Notes: generated from the letters alone by a model not told the origin. Positions 48,110-60,635 are shown, counted from the first letter of the stretch. The stretch is 64,000 bases of DNA from Oopsacas minuta (GCA_024704765.1 JAKMXF010000337.1:1-64000), one strand, 5' to 3'. Numbers and translations are program-made.

Positions 48110-48300
48110 GTATTAGAGGAAGTTCAAATTATTAGTGTACCTGGTTACGAAAGTAGACACAAAACCGATTTAGAACATAGAATTGGTTGAACTTGAGTAT
48201 ACATTTCCTAGATTCCAACCCATTACTTATGGGACGAAAGTTATTTATGAAAGATTAAAAATAAAATTGTATAATTCACTAGATTTTCTAGATATTAAAT
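48110..48300 (+). repeat. Diverged duplicate of 43434-43567
   Basis: CCCATTACTTATGGGACGAAAG and the following ATTTATGAAAGATTAAA run parallel CCCTTACTTATAGGAACATA and its follow-on in the left copy, ending in the same TTTCTAG-like word. Both read as RFxPxTY...Y in one frame. The duplicated piece lies on both sides of the MITE/P-element insertion and beside F-box/OTU-like scraps. Confidence 0.45.
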
Positions 48301-50101
48301 AAAACAGAATTCAGGTAATTTTTCATCGTGTTCATTATTTCTTATGGCAAGTTTGAATGGAGAGAGCTGATGTTATCGATGTACACTACATCGGCGGATG
48401 TAATTCTCATCCCATATTTTACTATTTCGTTTGCTGTAAATATTTATATATATGTAGAAATAAGGTATCTTGTACAAAGTACAGGACAAAATTTGGCATA
48501 GGGGAACCAGTTGCAGGATCTCATGATTAGAGGATGGGATATTACATTTTCTGAGATGTTAGACAGTTCAAGAAATCATACAGGGCTATATATGTTTCTG
48601 ATTGTGTGATATAATCAGACACGAAGAGGAAATTTCATACAGTATAAATTGGAATCATTCAATGCAGAATTTATCTGATATTTGTATATCGCTTTGGTGA
48701 TAAATGGTAGAATAGCTCTGAATACTGTCTCTAAATTTATCTCTTTAAACCATCTAGAGGAAGAAATTCTATAAAATGAGAGTGGCATATACACTATAAT
48801 ATTAATTATCTATGTTATTACACAAGTAATCTATATCAACCCGTTTTGTATGTACTAATGATGTAAGTGAGTGTTGCATAGTCTTACAAGGATAGTCTAT
48901 GCAATAATTACCATATTAAATCGCTACAAATATAGTGAAACAACTGAGGAAAATTGAGAAAAAACAAATAAATATAAAATCATAGAAAAAGTACTAGCGA
49001 CCCCATGTTTTACCTAAGGAAATTGAATTATAAGTTACAAAAGAAAGTATCCATAAATTTTGAAAGGCTTGTGATGAGAGCAAGCTTCAAGAATTGATCT
49101 CAAAGTTAAATTCGTAATACCCAAAAATTTGAGAATTTATTGATTTTTGCAGGCCGTTGACGGTGAAAATTTTTAGTGTTTCACGAAAAATCACTAGTAT
49201 TATAAACGTCTATAACATGGATTAGCACAAAAATAATTGAAATTCAGTTGGATTTAGGGTAAGAAACATGAGTTTGAACAGTCCCTACTTTGTGTACAAT
49301 ATGATTTATTCCCTACCACTCCCACTCCCGAGGTAAATTATGAATTCCTCTAGATCCGCGAGTTGTTAATAAAATGTAAAAAATTGAGATTTCTTAATGA
49401 TCGAGGCAGTAAGTGCCTTAATGAATTACAACGGGTGGTAGCACCTCAAATGTCACCATAGTAAGCTATTAAATATAATTCGCTTAGCGAACAAAAGTAC
49501 TTTAGAAAGTTAGCCATATGGAAGAGGACTAACTCCGGAACGAAGTGCTAAGTATACCTACTCTTGTCGTCCAGCGACCTAGCAAAGAAGCAGGATAGAT
49601 ATCATCAATTTTACTTCATCTAATTAATATATTTACAATGGAATTTTAGGAGTTGTGAAAGAAATAGAGAATATTTCTAGGGGCAACGGAGGAAAAACTT
49701 TCAGAATCACTCCTAAACGTAAATATTTAATAAGAGGATTCCAAATTACGTTATAATTTCCAGGTCGGGAGCATCCATCCATCCCCTCCCCTAGCCGTAG
49801 TGGTCAAAACATAACCCACCCCTCGCACGTGCACTTCAGGCTCCGAAATATAGGAGAAGGGCCAACAAATTTAGATTTCTGCGCTAGAAGTTCCTTCGTA
49901 AATTAATACCCATAATGACGAGATCCAAAATTACTTAAATATATGGAAACAGCTTCCTACACAATATTTCTTTTAATAATAACTATAGATAGAGCAAGTA
50001 ACCTTATAGTAATTGCGAAGAAACTGAACAATATATATGATAAATTGGTGAAATTATGTGGTACTAACATTGCTCATTTATGAATTGAATTAGTTGATCA
50101 A
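48301..50101. other. No gene seen; holds repeat R5 copy 2
   Basis: AT-rich sequence. 49020-49330 is the inverted copy of R5. Near 49479-49500 is a Tc1-type terminal motif (CGCTTAGCGAACAAAAGTAC). No supported gene or RNA. Confidence 0.4.
49020..49330 (-). repeat. Dispersed repeat R5, copy 2
   Basis: The complement of this stretch aligns with 36280-36610 over about 300 bp, including CAACGGCCTGCAA and TTTAACTTTGAGATCAATTC. Confidence 0.7.
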
Positions 50102-52015
50102 CTAAAGGAAGTTCGGATTGCTGGGTTGAAAGGTATGAAGTGGGAAAATTGGCACATTAGTCACTTGACAATGGGAAGCTTCAGAGCTAGAGATTAGTAT
50201 GTTTGGTGATAATAGAGGATTAAGAATCTTGGAAAAATTTGTGCAATGTATGGGTTTACAATCAGAGATGCCCATATCTGGATTACCGAGTGGATTTGAA
50301 TAAAAGTTGGAAATAGGCGTACGTTTAATGGGAAATTGTTCATTATACTTCTCAATATTCGAGATCAAATTAAATGGGGAGTGATATTGTGGAATAAAAT
50401 TTAAATTGTGTACATTTTCTGTACAAGAAACTTTCAGACTATTGGCAGATTGATCACTTGATTGATTAATTGAGGATAGTCTCAAATGTAAAGGATTCAA
50501 GTTATAACATGTCGGATAACTATCATTTTGAGATAAATTTGAATCTATCCCTGATATATTGGGAAAATTTCTCCGAAATATAGTATAAGGTTGTGGAAAG
50601 GTTGATAAAGCCCTTGTACAGTGCAATCCAGTTTCTCTACTCCTGGTAAAACTACAATCAATATCTCGAAATGCTTTCGGATGTAAAATTGACCTGTTGA
50701 AACAATTCTTATTATGTAAGCTTAATGGATATAGCCCTTTCTCTCGCGATTCCTCTTCCCTCAAATGAGTTTCTCTGGCATAGATAGACCAAGCTATATT
50801 AGCATGATTCATACATATTCTACTCTTGTGAGGGTTCATCAAAGAACTTGAAATATTTTTGAGTTTTGTAGTAGCGTCAAATGAACCGATTTTTCCAAAG
50901 GTTGACATATATTTGTGAGGGACATTGGTAAAGTAAGGCAAAATATTAACTGTACTATGTTGTGCAAATGAATTAGGGGAATTCTCGTCCTTGTGGGTAG
51001 AAAGGGATTCAATACGGGGATATGGAGATGTTTCTGAAGTGGATATATAATTGGAGAGTAGATTGGCTTCATAAGTTAAAATATTTGAGCAATTGTACTT
51101 GATATTCGATGCAGGGCCAATAAGTGATGAACTAGAAGCATTCTTGCTTTCGGGAATTACAGGGATAAATTGAGGAAAAGTAGAATTTTTAGTTGTGTTT
51201 AGTGAGGTAATTGAACGATCGTCCAAATGAATCTCAGATTGAGAGGGTAATAATGAATTATATTCAAAGTCATTCCTAATACGTTCGTGATATGATACGC
51301 CATAAGGTACATTCGACTGACAAGCGTGATTAAGAGACGAAATGTCAGTTTCAAATGTATTTTGACTCAATATATTTTCGATTAGAAATGGATGAGATTT
51401 GTTAATAAAATTATTCTTTTTAGGTAGCGACTCAGTAGTTTGTTTTGTGTATATATTACCAACATCTGCTAAAGGAATTGTGGGAGATTTTGAATCATTT
51501 GAAGTACACTTTTTCGAAGTAGATTTTTCTGGGCTAGACAAATCATCAAATGAAGATTGAAATATTTGATGCCTCTCGGACAAAGAAGGAATGCAACTTT
51601 TGATATTACAATTCGAATTATGAAAACAAGGTTCATTAAAATATCCAGCAGATATAGAATTCTTGGGATTTAAAGAAGCATTTGAACGGAGATGATTCGC
51701 ATCAATATCCTCAAATATGTTGATAGAATTCCTGCCAAGACAATCATCACTAGAAGAATTAAAGTACATTGATAAGGGGGAATGACTTTCTAACTTTCTC
51801 AGGTCTGTATAAGAAGTAAACAGTATTCCTTCAACCAAATCTTGATCATTTTCAACAGAACAATCTGGACTATTATCCCTTTGATTGTAATGGAATATGC
51901 TACTGGGAGGTATACTATTTGTACGAGGGTAGTATAGCCCTAATCCATTCCTTGGTCGAAATTGGTAGATTCGAGAATAATGTGAATGGATTTTCCGTTT
52001 TGCTTTTCTACCCAT
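50102..52015 (-). CDS. Unknown 637-residue Ser/Asn-rich protein with Eh1-like motif
   Basis: An intact single frame from ATG (complement of 52015) to TAG at 50102. No enzyme or zinc-binding domain is visible. The N-terminus is basic (MGRKAKRKIHSHYSRIYQFR) and could be a nuclear signal. The rest is rich in Ser, Asn, Pro and Ile with little predicted order. Residues 208-217 read HPFLIENILS, an exact fit to FxIxxIL, the Eh1 motif by which many homeodomain, T-box and forkhead repressors bind Groucho/TLE. There is no homeodomain or other DNA-binding domain in this frame, so such a domain would have to lie in another exon. Just upstream on the minus strand a pyrimidine-rich TTTTAATTCTTTAG resembles a 3' splice site, so this may be an internal or final exon rather than a complete gene. 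No transposon ends flank it. Function unknown. Confidence 0.7.
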   Translation of the reverse strand: MGRKAKRKIHSHYSRIYQFRPRNGLGLYYPRTNSIPPSSIFHYNQRDNSPDCSVENDQDLVEGILFTSYTDLRKLESHSPLSMYFNSSSDDCLGRNSINIFEDIDANHLRSNASLNPKNSISAGYFNEPCFHNSNCNIKSCIPSLSERHQIFQSSFDDLSSPEKSTSKKCTSNDSKSPTIPLADVGNIYTKQTTESLPKKNNFINKSHPFLIENILSQNTFETDISSLNHACQSNVPYGVSYHERIRNDFEYNSLLPSQSEIHLDDRSITSLNTTKNSTFPQFIPVIPESKNASSSSLIGPASNIKYNCSNILTYEANLLSNYISTSETSPYPRIESLSTHKDENSPNSFAQHSTVNILPYFTNVPHKYMSTFGKIGSFDATTKLKNISSSLMNPHKSRICMNHANIAWSIYARETHLREEESREKGLYPLSLHNKNCFNRSILHPKAFRDIDCSFTRSRETGLHCTRALSTFPQPYTIFRRNFPNISGIDSNLSQNDSYPTCYNLNPLHLRLSSINQSSDQSANSLKVSCTENVHNLNFIPQYHSPFNLISNIEKYNEQFPIKRTPISNFYSNPLGNPDMGISDCKPIHCTNFSKILNPLLSPNILISSSEASHCQVTNVPIFPLHTFQPSNPNFL

Positions 52016-52627
52016 TAATAGTGTATAACTAAAGAATTAAAACCAATAAAGCGTTAGTCAAGATAGTGAAGGGAAGGCTACGGATTGATGGAATATATGG
52101 CTTTGAATAAGATGACCATTGTTCAGGATAAATGCTGGACAGTCAGGATTTTCTCCCAAATCCCTATTTGTCCAAGATATTAATCAGTACACCCTCGAAT
52201 ATCCAAACACCTTGGTCATAAACTTAAATTTTGGAGTTCGGAGCTCAGGGTCAGGGATATGTGAAATCGTGAATATGTAATTCGTATATGAAACTGCATA
52301 TTTATTACTCTAGGGGCCTACAATGGCAACACAATTAAAAAACCTAGTACGAATATGGTATAAACAATCCCGTAGAGACTAAATTCGGAAAACTAATGTT
52401 ATCCCTGATTTTCGGATGGCTGAGGTGTCGACTAATCGAGGCTGCACTGTACATGAGTAATGAATTCTAGATAGTAATATTTTTAATAAAACGATATTAA
52501 AATTATTTGACTACAGAACAACGCCCCTGAAGATGTGGAACTTACCCAAAGTACTATTTCTACACATCAGAACCCATTTCAGAACCTTCATACAGCATGC
52601 AGCAATAAATCTATATTATTAAATCTT

Positions 52628-52682
<55 letters not shown>

Positions 52683-52973
52683 TCAATGTCTATTTATCCT
52701 AAAAGACAGACAGATTGATATCCAGTTATCCTATATACTTCCTATAGCTCAAAATATAATGTACATTGTTGTACATATCTTATAATATGTATAAACCCAT
52801 CAATAACGATGTGAAAACGCATATACTTGGGATATTCAGAGTGCACTTTAGAACTAAATCATTCGTCTTGCAAAACGACAGACTTCAGACCAGTTATTCC
52901 TCCTAGTAAAGGGGACCCGAACAATGAATTTGGATACAAGTTCTTGAGTAATTTAATATAATATATATATATA
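52016..52973. other. No gene seen; microsatellite inside
   Basis: It holds the GT array below. Near 52178 (CACCCTCGAATATCC) and 52420-52452 (GTCGACTAATCGAGGCTGCA) are weakly inverted pogo/Tigger-like words, too diverged to call an element. Confidence 0.4.
52630..52678. repeat. (GT)n microsatellite, about 49 bp
   Basis: An uninterrupted run of about 24 GT units. Confidence 0.98.
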
Positions 52974-53676
52974 CTAGCGCGCTACGCTTGCTTGCGAACA
53001 CTTCGTGTCCGCATTCGGGCCTTCGGTCCTCGCTTTGGGGAAAGTTACTTTTGCTGTTCCAAATTTAATAATTGTTTGCTGTTTAGTTGTAAACAACAAC
53101 AAATATCAATCACGTTGTTGGAAATTTCATATTCATATTTCAATGCACACAATTAACAAAACTCCAAAGTAAGGGCTCGCGCAAATACAACTATTTATCA
53201 AATGTTGGTGACAATATCATATTTTAAATCAGCACACCCGATTACCCAATAATAATCGTTGAAACCGCGTTTCCCGAATAATTATTAAGTTTGTTTACTT
53301 TTTAGTCGTAAACAACAACAAATATTAATCACATGTTAGTAACAATGTCATATTCGGAATCAGCGCACCGGGTTACCTAACCTAATCGTACTATGTTTCT
53401 GGGAAAATTTTGAAATTTCAATGAATTTATTTACTTTATAATCGTTAAAAACAACATTAAATTTACATATGACAAACTCAAAAATGTGAAATTCGGATTC
53501 ACCATATTCAATAATCTTTAGTCAATTTTTATGGAATTTGTTTCCTTTACTGATTAACACCACAGACAAAGAGATACAAACATTTTGGCAATACGAGTTA
53601 TGATTCAACATTCCATTTCAGCTTTCCTAGCAACATACAAACAGACAAACAAACAAACAAACAGACGACAATTGAG
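52974..53676 (-). mobile_element. Non-autonomous Helitron, 0.7 kb
   Basis: On the minus strand it begins TCTCAATTGTCGTCTGTTTG at 53676 after an A, and ends GCGCGCTAG at 52974 before a T. The 3' end is preceded by stem-capable GGACCGAAGGCCC and GCGGACACGAAGTGTTCGC words. The interior is made of R3-type units headed GTTTACTTTTTAGTCGTAAA and ATGTTRGTRACAATRTCATA. It has no gene. It is a different family from the 5.6-kb Helitron, whose ends differ. Confidence 0.7.
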
Positions 53677-54356
53677 ATTTAGTAATACTAATACTTTACC
53701 ATTTTACTATTTCAACTTTGTCCCCATATACATGTGACTAAGTGTTCACTACGTTCGCTACCCTTTCTTCGCTCTGAATATGACACTGACTGTTAATCCG
53801 CATGCGCTATGTACTTTAAATTAAATGGTTCATGGGCTAGAAGGAGCTTGTGACGATAGCGTAATCTGGGGTTTGTAACTTGAGTCCTGGTCTAAAATGG
53901 CTTCTAGAAGGGCTAGAGACACTATCTCGGGTCCATATAAGGGATTTTGAGGACAGCGGTTCAATGGCGCCATTTTCAACACCGCCTGGGGTAATCTTAA
54001 ACGTCAAAAGGTCATATTTCCAGGTCAAATGGGTGAATTTTGGTAATTTTTGCTCGTTTTTTCTGTCTAACTAATAAACGGGAGAGATTCTGATTGTAAT
54101 GAGACGCAGCAGTGTATAGCAGCCCAAATTTGATATTAATTCTCATATACCGTATTGCTTTAAATACGCGCCCCGGACTTATTTTTTTCGTGGATGAGTA
54201 AACCTCGGCGCTTATTCACACTTCACCACATCTCCGTAGATATTACTGAAGCCCTGGTAAACATTTTCATTGGGTGCCACTGCCTTAGTTTATAGAATGC
54301 TATGACAGTATATATTCAATATATTTATTTTTTCTGGACGGAGGTGAATAATTGGG
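53677..54356. other. No gene seen
   Basis: AT-rich sequence. The overlapping open frames at 53837-54028 and 53880-54074, on opposite strands, carry no recognisable domain. A CACTACGTTCGCTACCC word near 53747 resembles Helitron subterminal sequence. Confidence 0.4.
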
Positions 54357-54748
54357 GGTACAATTGCAGAATCTTACACCACCAACCTTTTTAATGTGGT
54401 CAAAAATCCCTATATGTACCGTTCAGGAACTCGTTGAGAGAAGTTGATAGAGCTAAGATATCCAAAATCGGATTAAAATTGACAAAGTTACGAAACATTT
54501 ACTCCCTAAGCCAAATCCTATGAGGAAAATTGTATTACTCACTATAGTCAAATTGTATTGATTTAAACATTACAATTACCATAGGAATGCGCATACTGTT
54601 GAGATTGCGGTTATACACACTTGTTGCTCTACTCTTTCATGTTCATTTGTTTGCTATTCAGTGTATTTCACTGCAGGTAATTCTTTTTACGCTAAAGGAA
54701 AGCTGGTTATTACATAATTCTGTCTGCAACACTAAATATACAATGCAA
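54357..54748 (+). repeat. Merlin 2 left terminal inverted repeat
   Basis: Inverted partner of 60636-61027, nearly identical over about 392 bp. Confidence 0.88.
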
Positions 54749-55199
54749 CATTTCATTTCATATTTTATACTATGGCACCTCGATAATTCGACCTAGTTAA
54801 TCGAATTCCCGATATGACACATATATTTGCATATATTCTGTTTCCTAAAATGGCAGTTTAATTTGTATTACTCCGGCCAAGGCAAACCAATTTTGATCGT
54901 TCGTTTGTGTTCATATCAATGTTAGAATCAATTCATGTACTATTTAATCGCATAGTTATGATTCAGCTTCTTTCCAGGTGCGTTAGTAATGTTGGAACAA
55001 AGTTTTCATGGGTTTCTACACATGATCATTGGCAGAATATTTAATATATGACACCTCATGGCTGGATATAATACTATGGGTAGTAGTTATATTTGGAGTA
55101 ACTAATTAGTATCGGCTTTCTATACACTACTTTAACTACAAATCTACAATATAACAAGTAGTGCTACAAAAGAAACACCAAAGCAGAAGTATGGTACAG

Positions 55200-56141
55200 T
55201 TAGACAACTGGATATTGTTTCCTTATTTCCATGATAAGGTTGGAGAAAGTAGCTTCTCCATATTTCTTCTGCCAATAAACTTCAGATAAGTGGGTATCTA
55301 ATAGTATGGGGTTAGTAGTCATGCAATTCCTCAGCCGTTTCTTCGCACTACCCCATGTACTCTCAACTGTTTGCGTATGTACACCTGTAGTAGGGTCAAC
55401 AAAATTGAGACTATGGTTGAAGGTGAGATGCTGAAAACTTGAAGCTGGGATAGAATTATACGATGCCCATTCGTCAGAAAGCATGGTAATGCCCGGAAGA
55501 ATATATCTCTGGATGAGAGGGACTAATGTTGCAGCCGACTTGTCTTGAACAGGTATCATAAAGACATCTTTTGTCTCTCTATCTATTCCTCCAAATACCC
55601 ATTGACCTGATAGCATACGACCTCTTGAATACTTTCGATGTCCAAACTTTGATTCATCTATTCTACAATATGTCCAGGCCCTCCAATTGGTTCAGGATTG
55701 ACTAAAGTTCCTTAACACATTGGTCTCTGAGGAAGTTCTTCCAGTCTGTTAGAGTATGCTCTCCCCACCCAGATTCTTGTGTAAAAAGGCAGTAGTTTGC
55801 AGATTATCGGCCCAGAAATAGAGAAATTCTACCAACTCAGTTAACGGTATATGAGCACCTTCAAAGAATGAGCCAATCCTCATCGAAGCGAATTTCTTGC
55901 ATGACATTTCCGGGCACCTCCACCCCTTTCCATCTGCAATACCTGAAAATGTTCCGGGTCGCATGATTTTACCGCATTTGCACATCATCCCGGTAGCTAA
56001 AAGTCCGTTACTTTTGAGCCATGCTATACAAGTATCTTCATCAATAGTGATATTACGAAAAAGTTGTCTTAAGGTCATTTCTTCAATAACTGAGAATATT
56101 GTAGGATCCAGCAGAGGTTGAAACGATGGAGCAACTGCCAT
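55200..56141 (-). pseudogene. Merlin transposase (ISXO2-like), frameshifted
   Basis: The start is ATG at 56141 (MAVAPSFQPLLDPT). The first frame holds the zinc-ribbon-like CMCKCGKIM...GWRCPEMSCKKFAS and FFEGAHIPLTELVEFLYFW. It breaks near 55770, again near 55690, and a lost A near 55660 disrupts the IVEIDES box with the first Asp. The last frame (55616-55200) has LSDEWASY with the second Asp and HTQTVESTWGSAKKRLRN with the Glu. It is clearly homologous to the transposase of Merlin 1 along its length, but divergent. Confidence 0.9.
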
Positions 56142-56601
56142 TAAGGATTTTATAATAGTAATATCACAACTCGAATAATTAGGATTTGTTAGTTATATTT
56201 CCCTGATATTCCTTTTATACTTGACTTAAGATTGATCGAAATATATTGCATGATCGTTTGGAATGTATTCTTTAAGTATAGGTAATAATTACATGTGGTT
56301 TGCATGCCACTTTCCTAAACTATTTGTTGTTCAACTCAGTAACCAGACAAACAGCATTCCGATTATACTAAATTTTGTATGCAATAGATACTGGTATAAC
56401 TATGAACACATCAACAAATCTATACAATAGAAATTACATCTGAAATTACATCTGAAACCACATATTTTTACCACACTTCTCATGTTTAATCTCAAGCATA
56501 TTTACCATATTTTAGGTGATTGTTGGTTGTAGAGAAAATTTATGTAAATAATCCCATAATCAAATAAATTTCTCATTCGGATCGTTATATTGTCTTCCGA
56601 T

Positions 56602-59600
56602 CAAGGGCGTAAATCCATGTCACAAAGTGGGGGGACATTTTCACAAAGAATTCTACAAACTCCGAGCGTAGTGAGCAACGGTAATAGGTCTTGGAGAGCA
56701 CGCACATTCCTTCATTTTTTAATTCTTAAACGGACTAATATTGATCAACGGATATTCTTAGCACCCAATGGAGTCCGAATTTTTATTTGGTTTATACTAA
56801 CAATACTTTCATAAATGAGAATAAAACTACATACATACTATAATAATATTACCATATTTAGTGAAAAGTTCCAAAAATCTTCCTACGATTATCTGATTGC
56901 TCGATAAATATTCTTCAGTTGACGCACATCAACTTTATCAAGTTTTTCACGGTGTACGTGGCAAACTGAAACACAATTCAATCTAGGCTGGGTCATTGTA
57001 GCTCTGAGCCAAGTTTTTAGACGTCTTAAAGCGGAAAAACTGCGCTCGCACTCGCACGAAGAAACAGGACACACAAGTAACAACTTCAGTAGAACAACTA
57101 CCTGTGGAAACAAGGAGCGTACTTCAGGTGTCATACTCCGATAAGACAGTTTTGCATCATTTAACGTATCTGGCTTGTAGTTATGTTTGAACATCTCTAA
57201 CTGCATTTGTAGAGAACATTTATCAAGTTCAGGATACTTAGAAATCACATCTAAATAACTTTTCCAGACGTTAGCATGTTCTCCAACTTCACGTATTGGG
57301 CTAATCCAGATTTGCTAAGATCATACCTGTCTGATAGACCTTTGCTTACAGCATCGATGAACTCAAGATACTGCTTCTTGTAATGTTCTTCAGGATTGGC
57401 AGGTTGATCTCGTGCAACTTGATCAGCATATCTTTTTGGAGGGCAACGTCTTCTTGGAATCTCTAGTGGATCCAGTTGGTATGTTTTACCTTTCTCCTCT
57501 GCAGCAATAAATATTTCGTGGAACACTTCATCTGAATACCATGCTCGGATAGACTCAGTTGATATTTTTACAGTTTCCAGCATTCCAGATACAGTAGCTG
57601 ATTTTGCTTGCAATACACTATTCAACTGCTCTAGAAGTGCTACTGGCCTAGCTGCTATCATCAATCCAAGTAATGTCTCGCCTTTCTGAAAACGATCTAG
57701 AAGCCCGTTTGCTTTTGTTGCGGATTCCGTAACACCAACATCAGCCATTTCTTTTAAGCTGAGCAAAATAGTAGAGTAGTTATCGAGTGCTGATTGAATG
57801 GCTGGTAGTCTGCACAACCGCCTAGTTGTGCAAAGCGGTTTGATCGCAGAAGGATGTAGACTTTCGGATTCATTTGATACGCAAATTGCTCTGAACATAG
57901 CCCTGTACTTACCAGATCTATTCATGAGGACGCCTAGTTCATTTGTCCACTGTAAGGCGTTTCGAACCAATTGACTGGATATTACGGCATTTTGCATCAC
58001 GAGGTTTGAAATATGCGATGTACAGTGAAAATAGAGCGCTAAAGGCTGACATTGTCTTACTCTTGCCTGGCAACCAGTGTAATGTCCACTCATGTTTGCA
58101 GCTCCATCGTACGTTTGGGCGCGTAGATTGCTTAATGGTAATGCAAACCGAGTTAAGACATCAAATACCATTCCTGCAATAGATTCACTGGTAGTAGTAG
58201 GAATTTCATATATACCGACAAAATCTTCGCGTACATGTAGATCGGAGTTAACGTGCCTCAGACATATGGACTCTTGCTCTCGACCACTAACATCTTGTGT
58301 CCCATCAACAATAATGGCGAAACATCCATGCTTTTGAATGTCACTCACCACCTCTCTTACAATGCAATGACTGAACATTTCCATCATTTCTTCTTGTCCA
58401 CGAGGAGAAATATAATTAGTTGTTCGTTTCAGATACATCCCTAGATTGGGATGATCTTCTGACCTAAGTTTCAAAAGCTGAAAATAATTTCCAGAAGTCT
58501 CATCATGGCCACGAATTGCAGAGCCTTGTCTTAGTAAATATCTTATCGTAGTAAATAATTTCAAAAGTGAATTTCTTGAAATTTCTTGTTCTTTTAGTTT
58601 CAGTGTGTTCATTTGGACATTTACAGCGGGCCTTTTGATTGCGGAAATCTGATTTATTGCTAGTTGGTGTGTGCGTGACATTTGATGTGACCTAAACTTT
58701 TCATGGGCCTTCTTCCAGTTGTCAAACCCATTTAGAATGAATGCTGGATCTTTACATCTGGCTAAATCTATTAATCCTAAGGCACTAGCTTTTGAGCAGT
58801 AGAAACACAGAACTTTTTTCAGACCCGAACTGTAATGTAGCCACTGATATTCTTGATACCAGTTTTTCTGGAAATGAAGTGATCGTGATGGTAGTAGTTG
58901 AACAGGATGACCGATATGTCTGGCTGATTTGGCTTGCCCAAACTGGTTATGTTGTTTGCAATAGACATGCTCGAAACTGATATCGAACTACTTGAACCAT
59001 GTAAATAACAGGATCCAGGTGTAGGCAAATCCAGAGGGTCAGGGTCATCACTGTCCAAATGTTGGGGTGTGTCATCAACGCAAACTGCGATGGAAGAGTT
59101 CCTAGAACCAGATATCGACTGCTGACAACAGGAATCATTTGAGTTAAAATTAAGCTGAAGATCTTGTTCGTCATTTTCTGCTAAGCTAAGTATGACGGCA
59201 CAGGGTACACAGCTTTGACTTGAACCTGCTATTTCAGTGGTGCTAGACTCTAACGTGGGATATACTACAGGCTGTTCGGGAATAAGAGAAAGACTAGAGA
59301 TAGAACTGGGCTGACGATTATGTTCATCACTAACGTTGGTCTGCTCATCCTGCGGGATGTCTTTGAAAAATCTCTTAATTCCAGTCAGTTTTGCCCTCTT
59401 TGAAATAGCATCGTTTCGAGACATGGGTTTCAATCGGTTTCTTTAAGGAGATAATGAAGTTATTATCTGGAACGATGGGACGCTAATAGTACATAAAGGG
59501 GTCAATAAATCAAAACGACTGGAAGAGAAAATTTGTCATTAAAATATTCAATGGGAATTATTATATATATCTGTATTATAAACAATTTCAAAGATGAAAA

Positions 59601-59690
59601 AGTGGGGGGGACAATTTATATAGGCGTCCCCTCCAGTCCAAAAAGTGGGGGGACGCGTCCCCCCCGTCCCCCCCTGGATTTACGCCCCTG
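56602..59690 (-). mobile_element. hAT element inserted in Merlin 2, 3.1 kb
   Basis: The ends CAAGGGCGTAAATCC (56602) and GGATTTACGCCCCTG (to 59690) are inverted. A perfect 8-bp duplication CTTCCGAT flanks them (56594-56601 and 59691-59698), diagnostic for hAT. The right end carries C/G-rich runs. The transposase is on the minus strand. Confidence 0.95.
56889..59433 (-). pseudogene. TTF/ZMYM-type hAT transposase, two or more frameshifts
   Basis: The first frame (59433-58819) opens MKPMSRNDAISKRAKLTGIK, a basic N-terminus followed by a Ser-rich linker. A frameshift near 58915 moves to the frame reading SRSLHFQKNWYQEYQWLHYS, then VLCFYCSKASALGLIDLA. That is the TTF-type zinc finger, with Cys pairs and later HxxxxxxH-like residues (about 58880-58690). 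The RNase H core (58681-57251) includes AIIVDGTQDVSGREQ and QTYDGAANMSGHYTG, the first two acidic sites, and CTSHISNLVMQNA. One lost A in GGAAAAGTT near 57260 shifts to the last frame (57248-56889), which carries CECERSFSALRRLKTWLRAT, the hAT dimerisation segment. Few defects, so relatively recent. Confidence 0.92.
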
Positions 59691-60635
59691 CTTCCGATAA
59701 CAATAATTAATAAATAGAATTTGATTTGGCCATATTCATCCCAAATTAGGCGATGTACCTAGTACATAGCTTATTACAATTTCCTAAATCAAGAGAAAAT
59801 CGTCTTGAGTGAGTTATTAATTTTCGCTCGATTACCTAAATTTGTCCTAATTAAGGGGAGTTGACTGTCTAATAATACTGGCATTGTTTGGACGCAGGAA
59901 TCATCACATCTCACCATTAATATAAATTGCTAATTATTGGTTCGGAGCGACCGCCGAACCTGTTACACCACCTCATAAGGCCCTGTACTGTAAACTTCCG
60001 TTATAAGCTAACATCAATTATATGGCTAAACTCACGCTATAACAAAGTGATTCACAAACCCCCTCCAGCTTGAAAGTATTGATCTTACTCCGCATATACC
60101 CTAATGCTGCAGATCACGAAATGTAGCCGCGTTCCGTACCAGTCCAGAACACTTCGCTATAATGAGAATGTGTTGCAGTTACAAACTGATTACACTTGAT
60201 CAAGTTTATCTATAATAGACATTTGACCCCACACATTTGGTTCAGGCAAGAAATACCACCCGTATTATATTAGCTATCCAAAACTTGATACTTTTGCTCT
60301 GCACTGGCTAAACATTATCGGAGTATTACAGGACAAGTGTCAACCCCATACTTGCCAGCATGAGTGAAGATAAAATGCGGGACAGAAGGGGATAATTGAG
60401 CGGGACATCGTCGGATGCAGCATATTTGTATTAGACTGGACTACAAAATAGAGGGACAATTAAGGGTTTTGTCAAGTTTTGGCTGGACATTAGCTTCATT
60501 AGCAGTCAACACATATTCGGGGCGAGTAATCGTGGTGTCCCGCCAACCAACGGAATAATTGGCAAGCATAGTCCGTTTGAACCACTTCACATACAAGTTG
60601 CAATTTAGTTGCAAGCATAATATTAAATGCAATAT

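Noticed and set aside
52178-52453. Pogo/Tigger-type MITE with CCTCGA ends
   Set aside because: The candidate ends match over too few bases and need gaps.
57943-58444. Plus-strand open frames of 63-81 codons
   Set aside because: Antisense shadows of the hAT transposase core.
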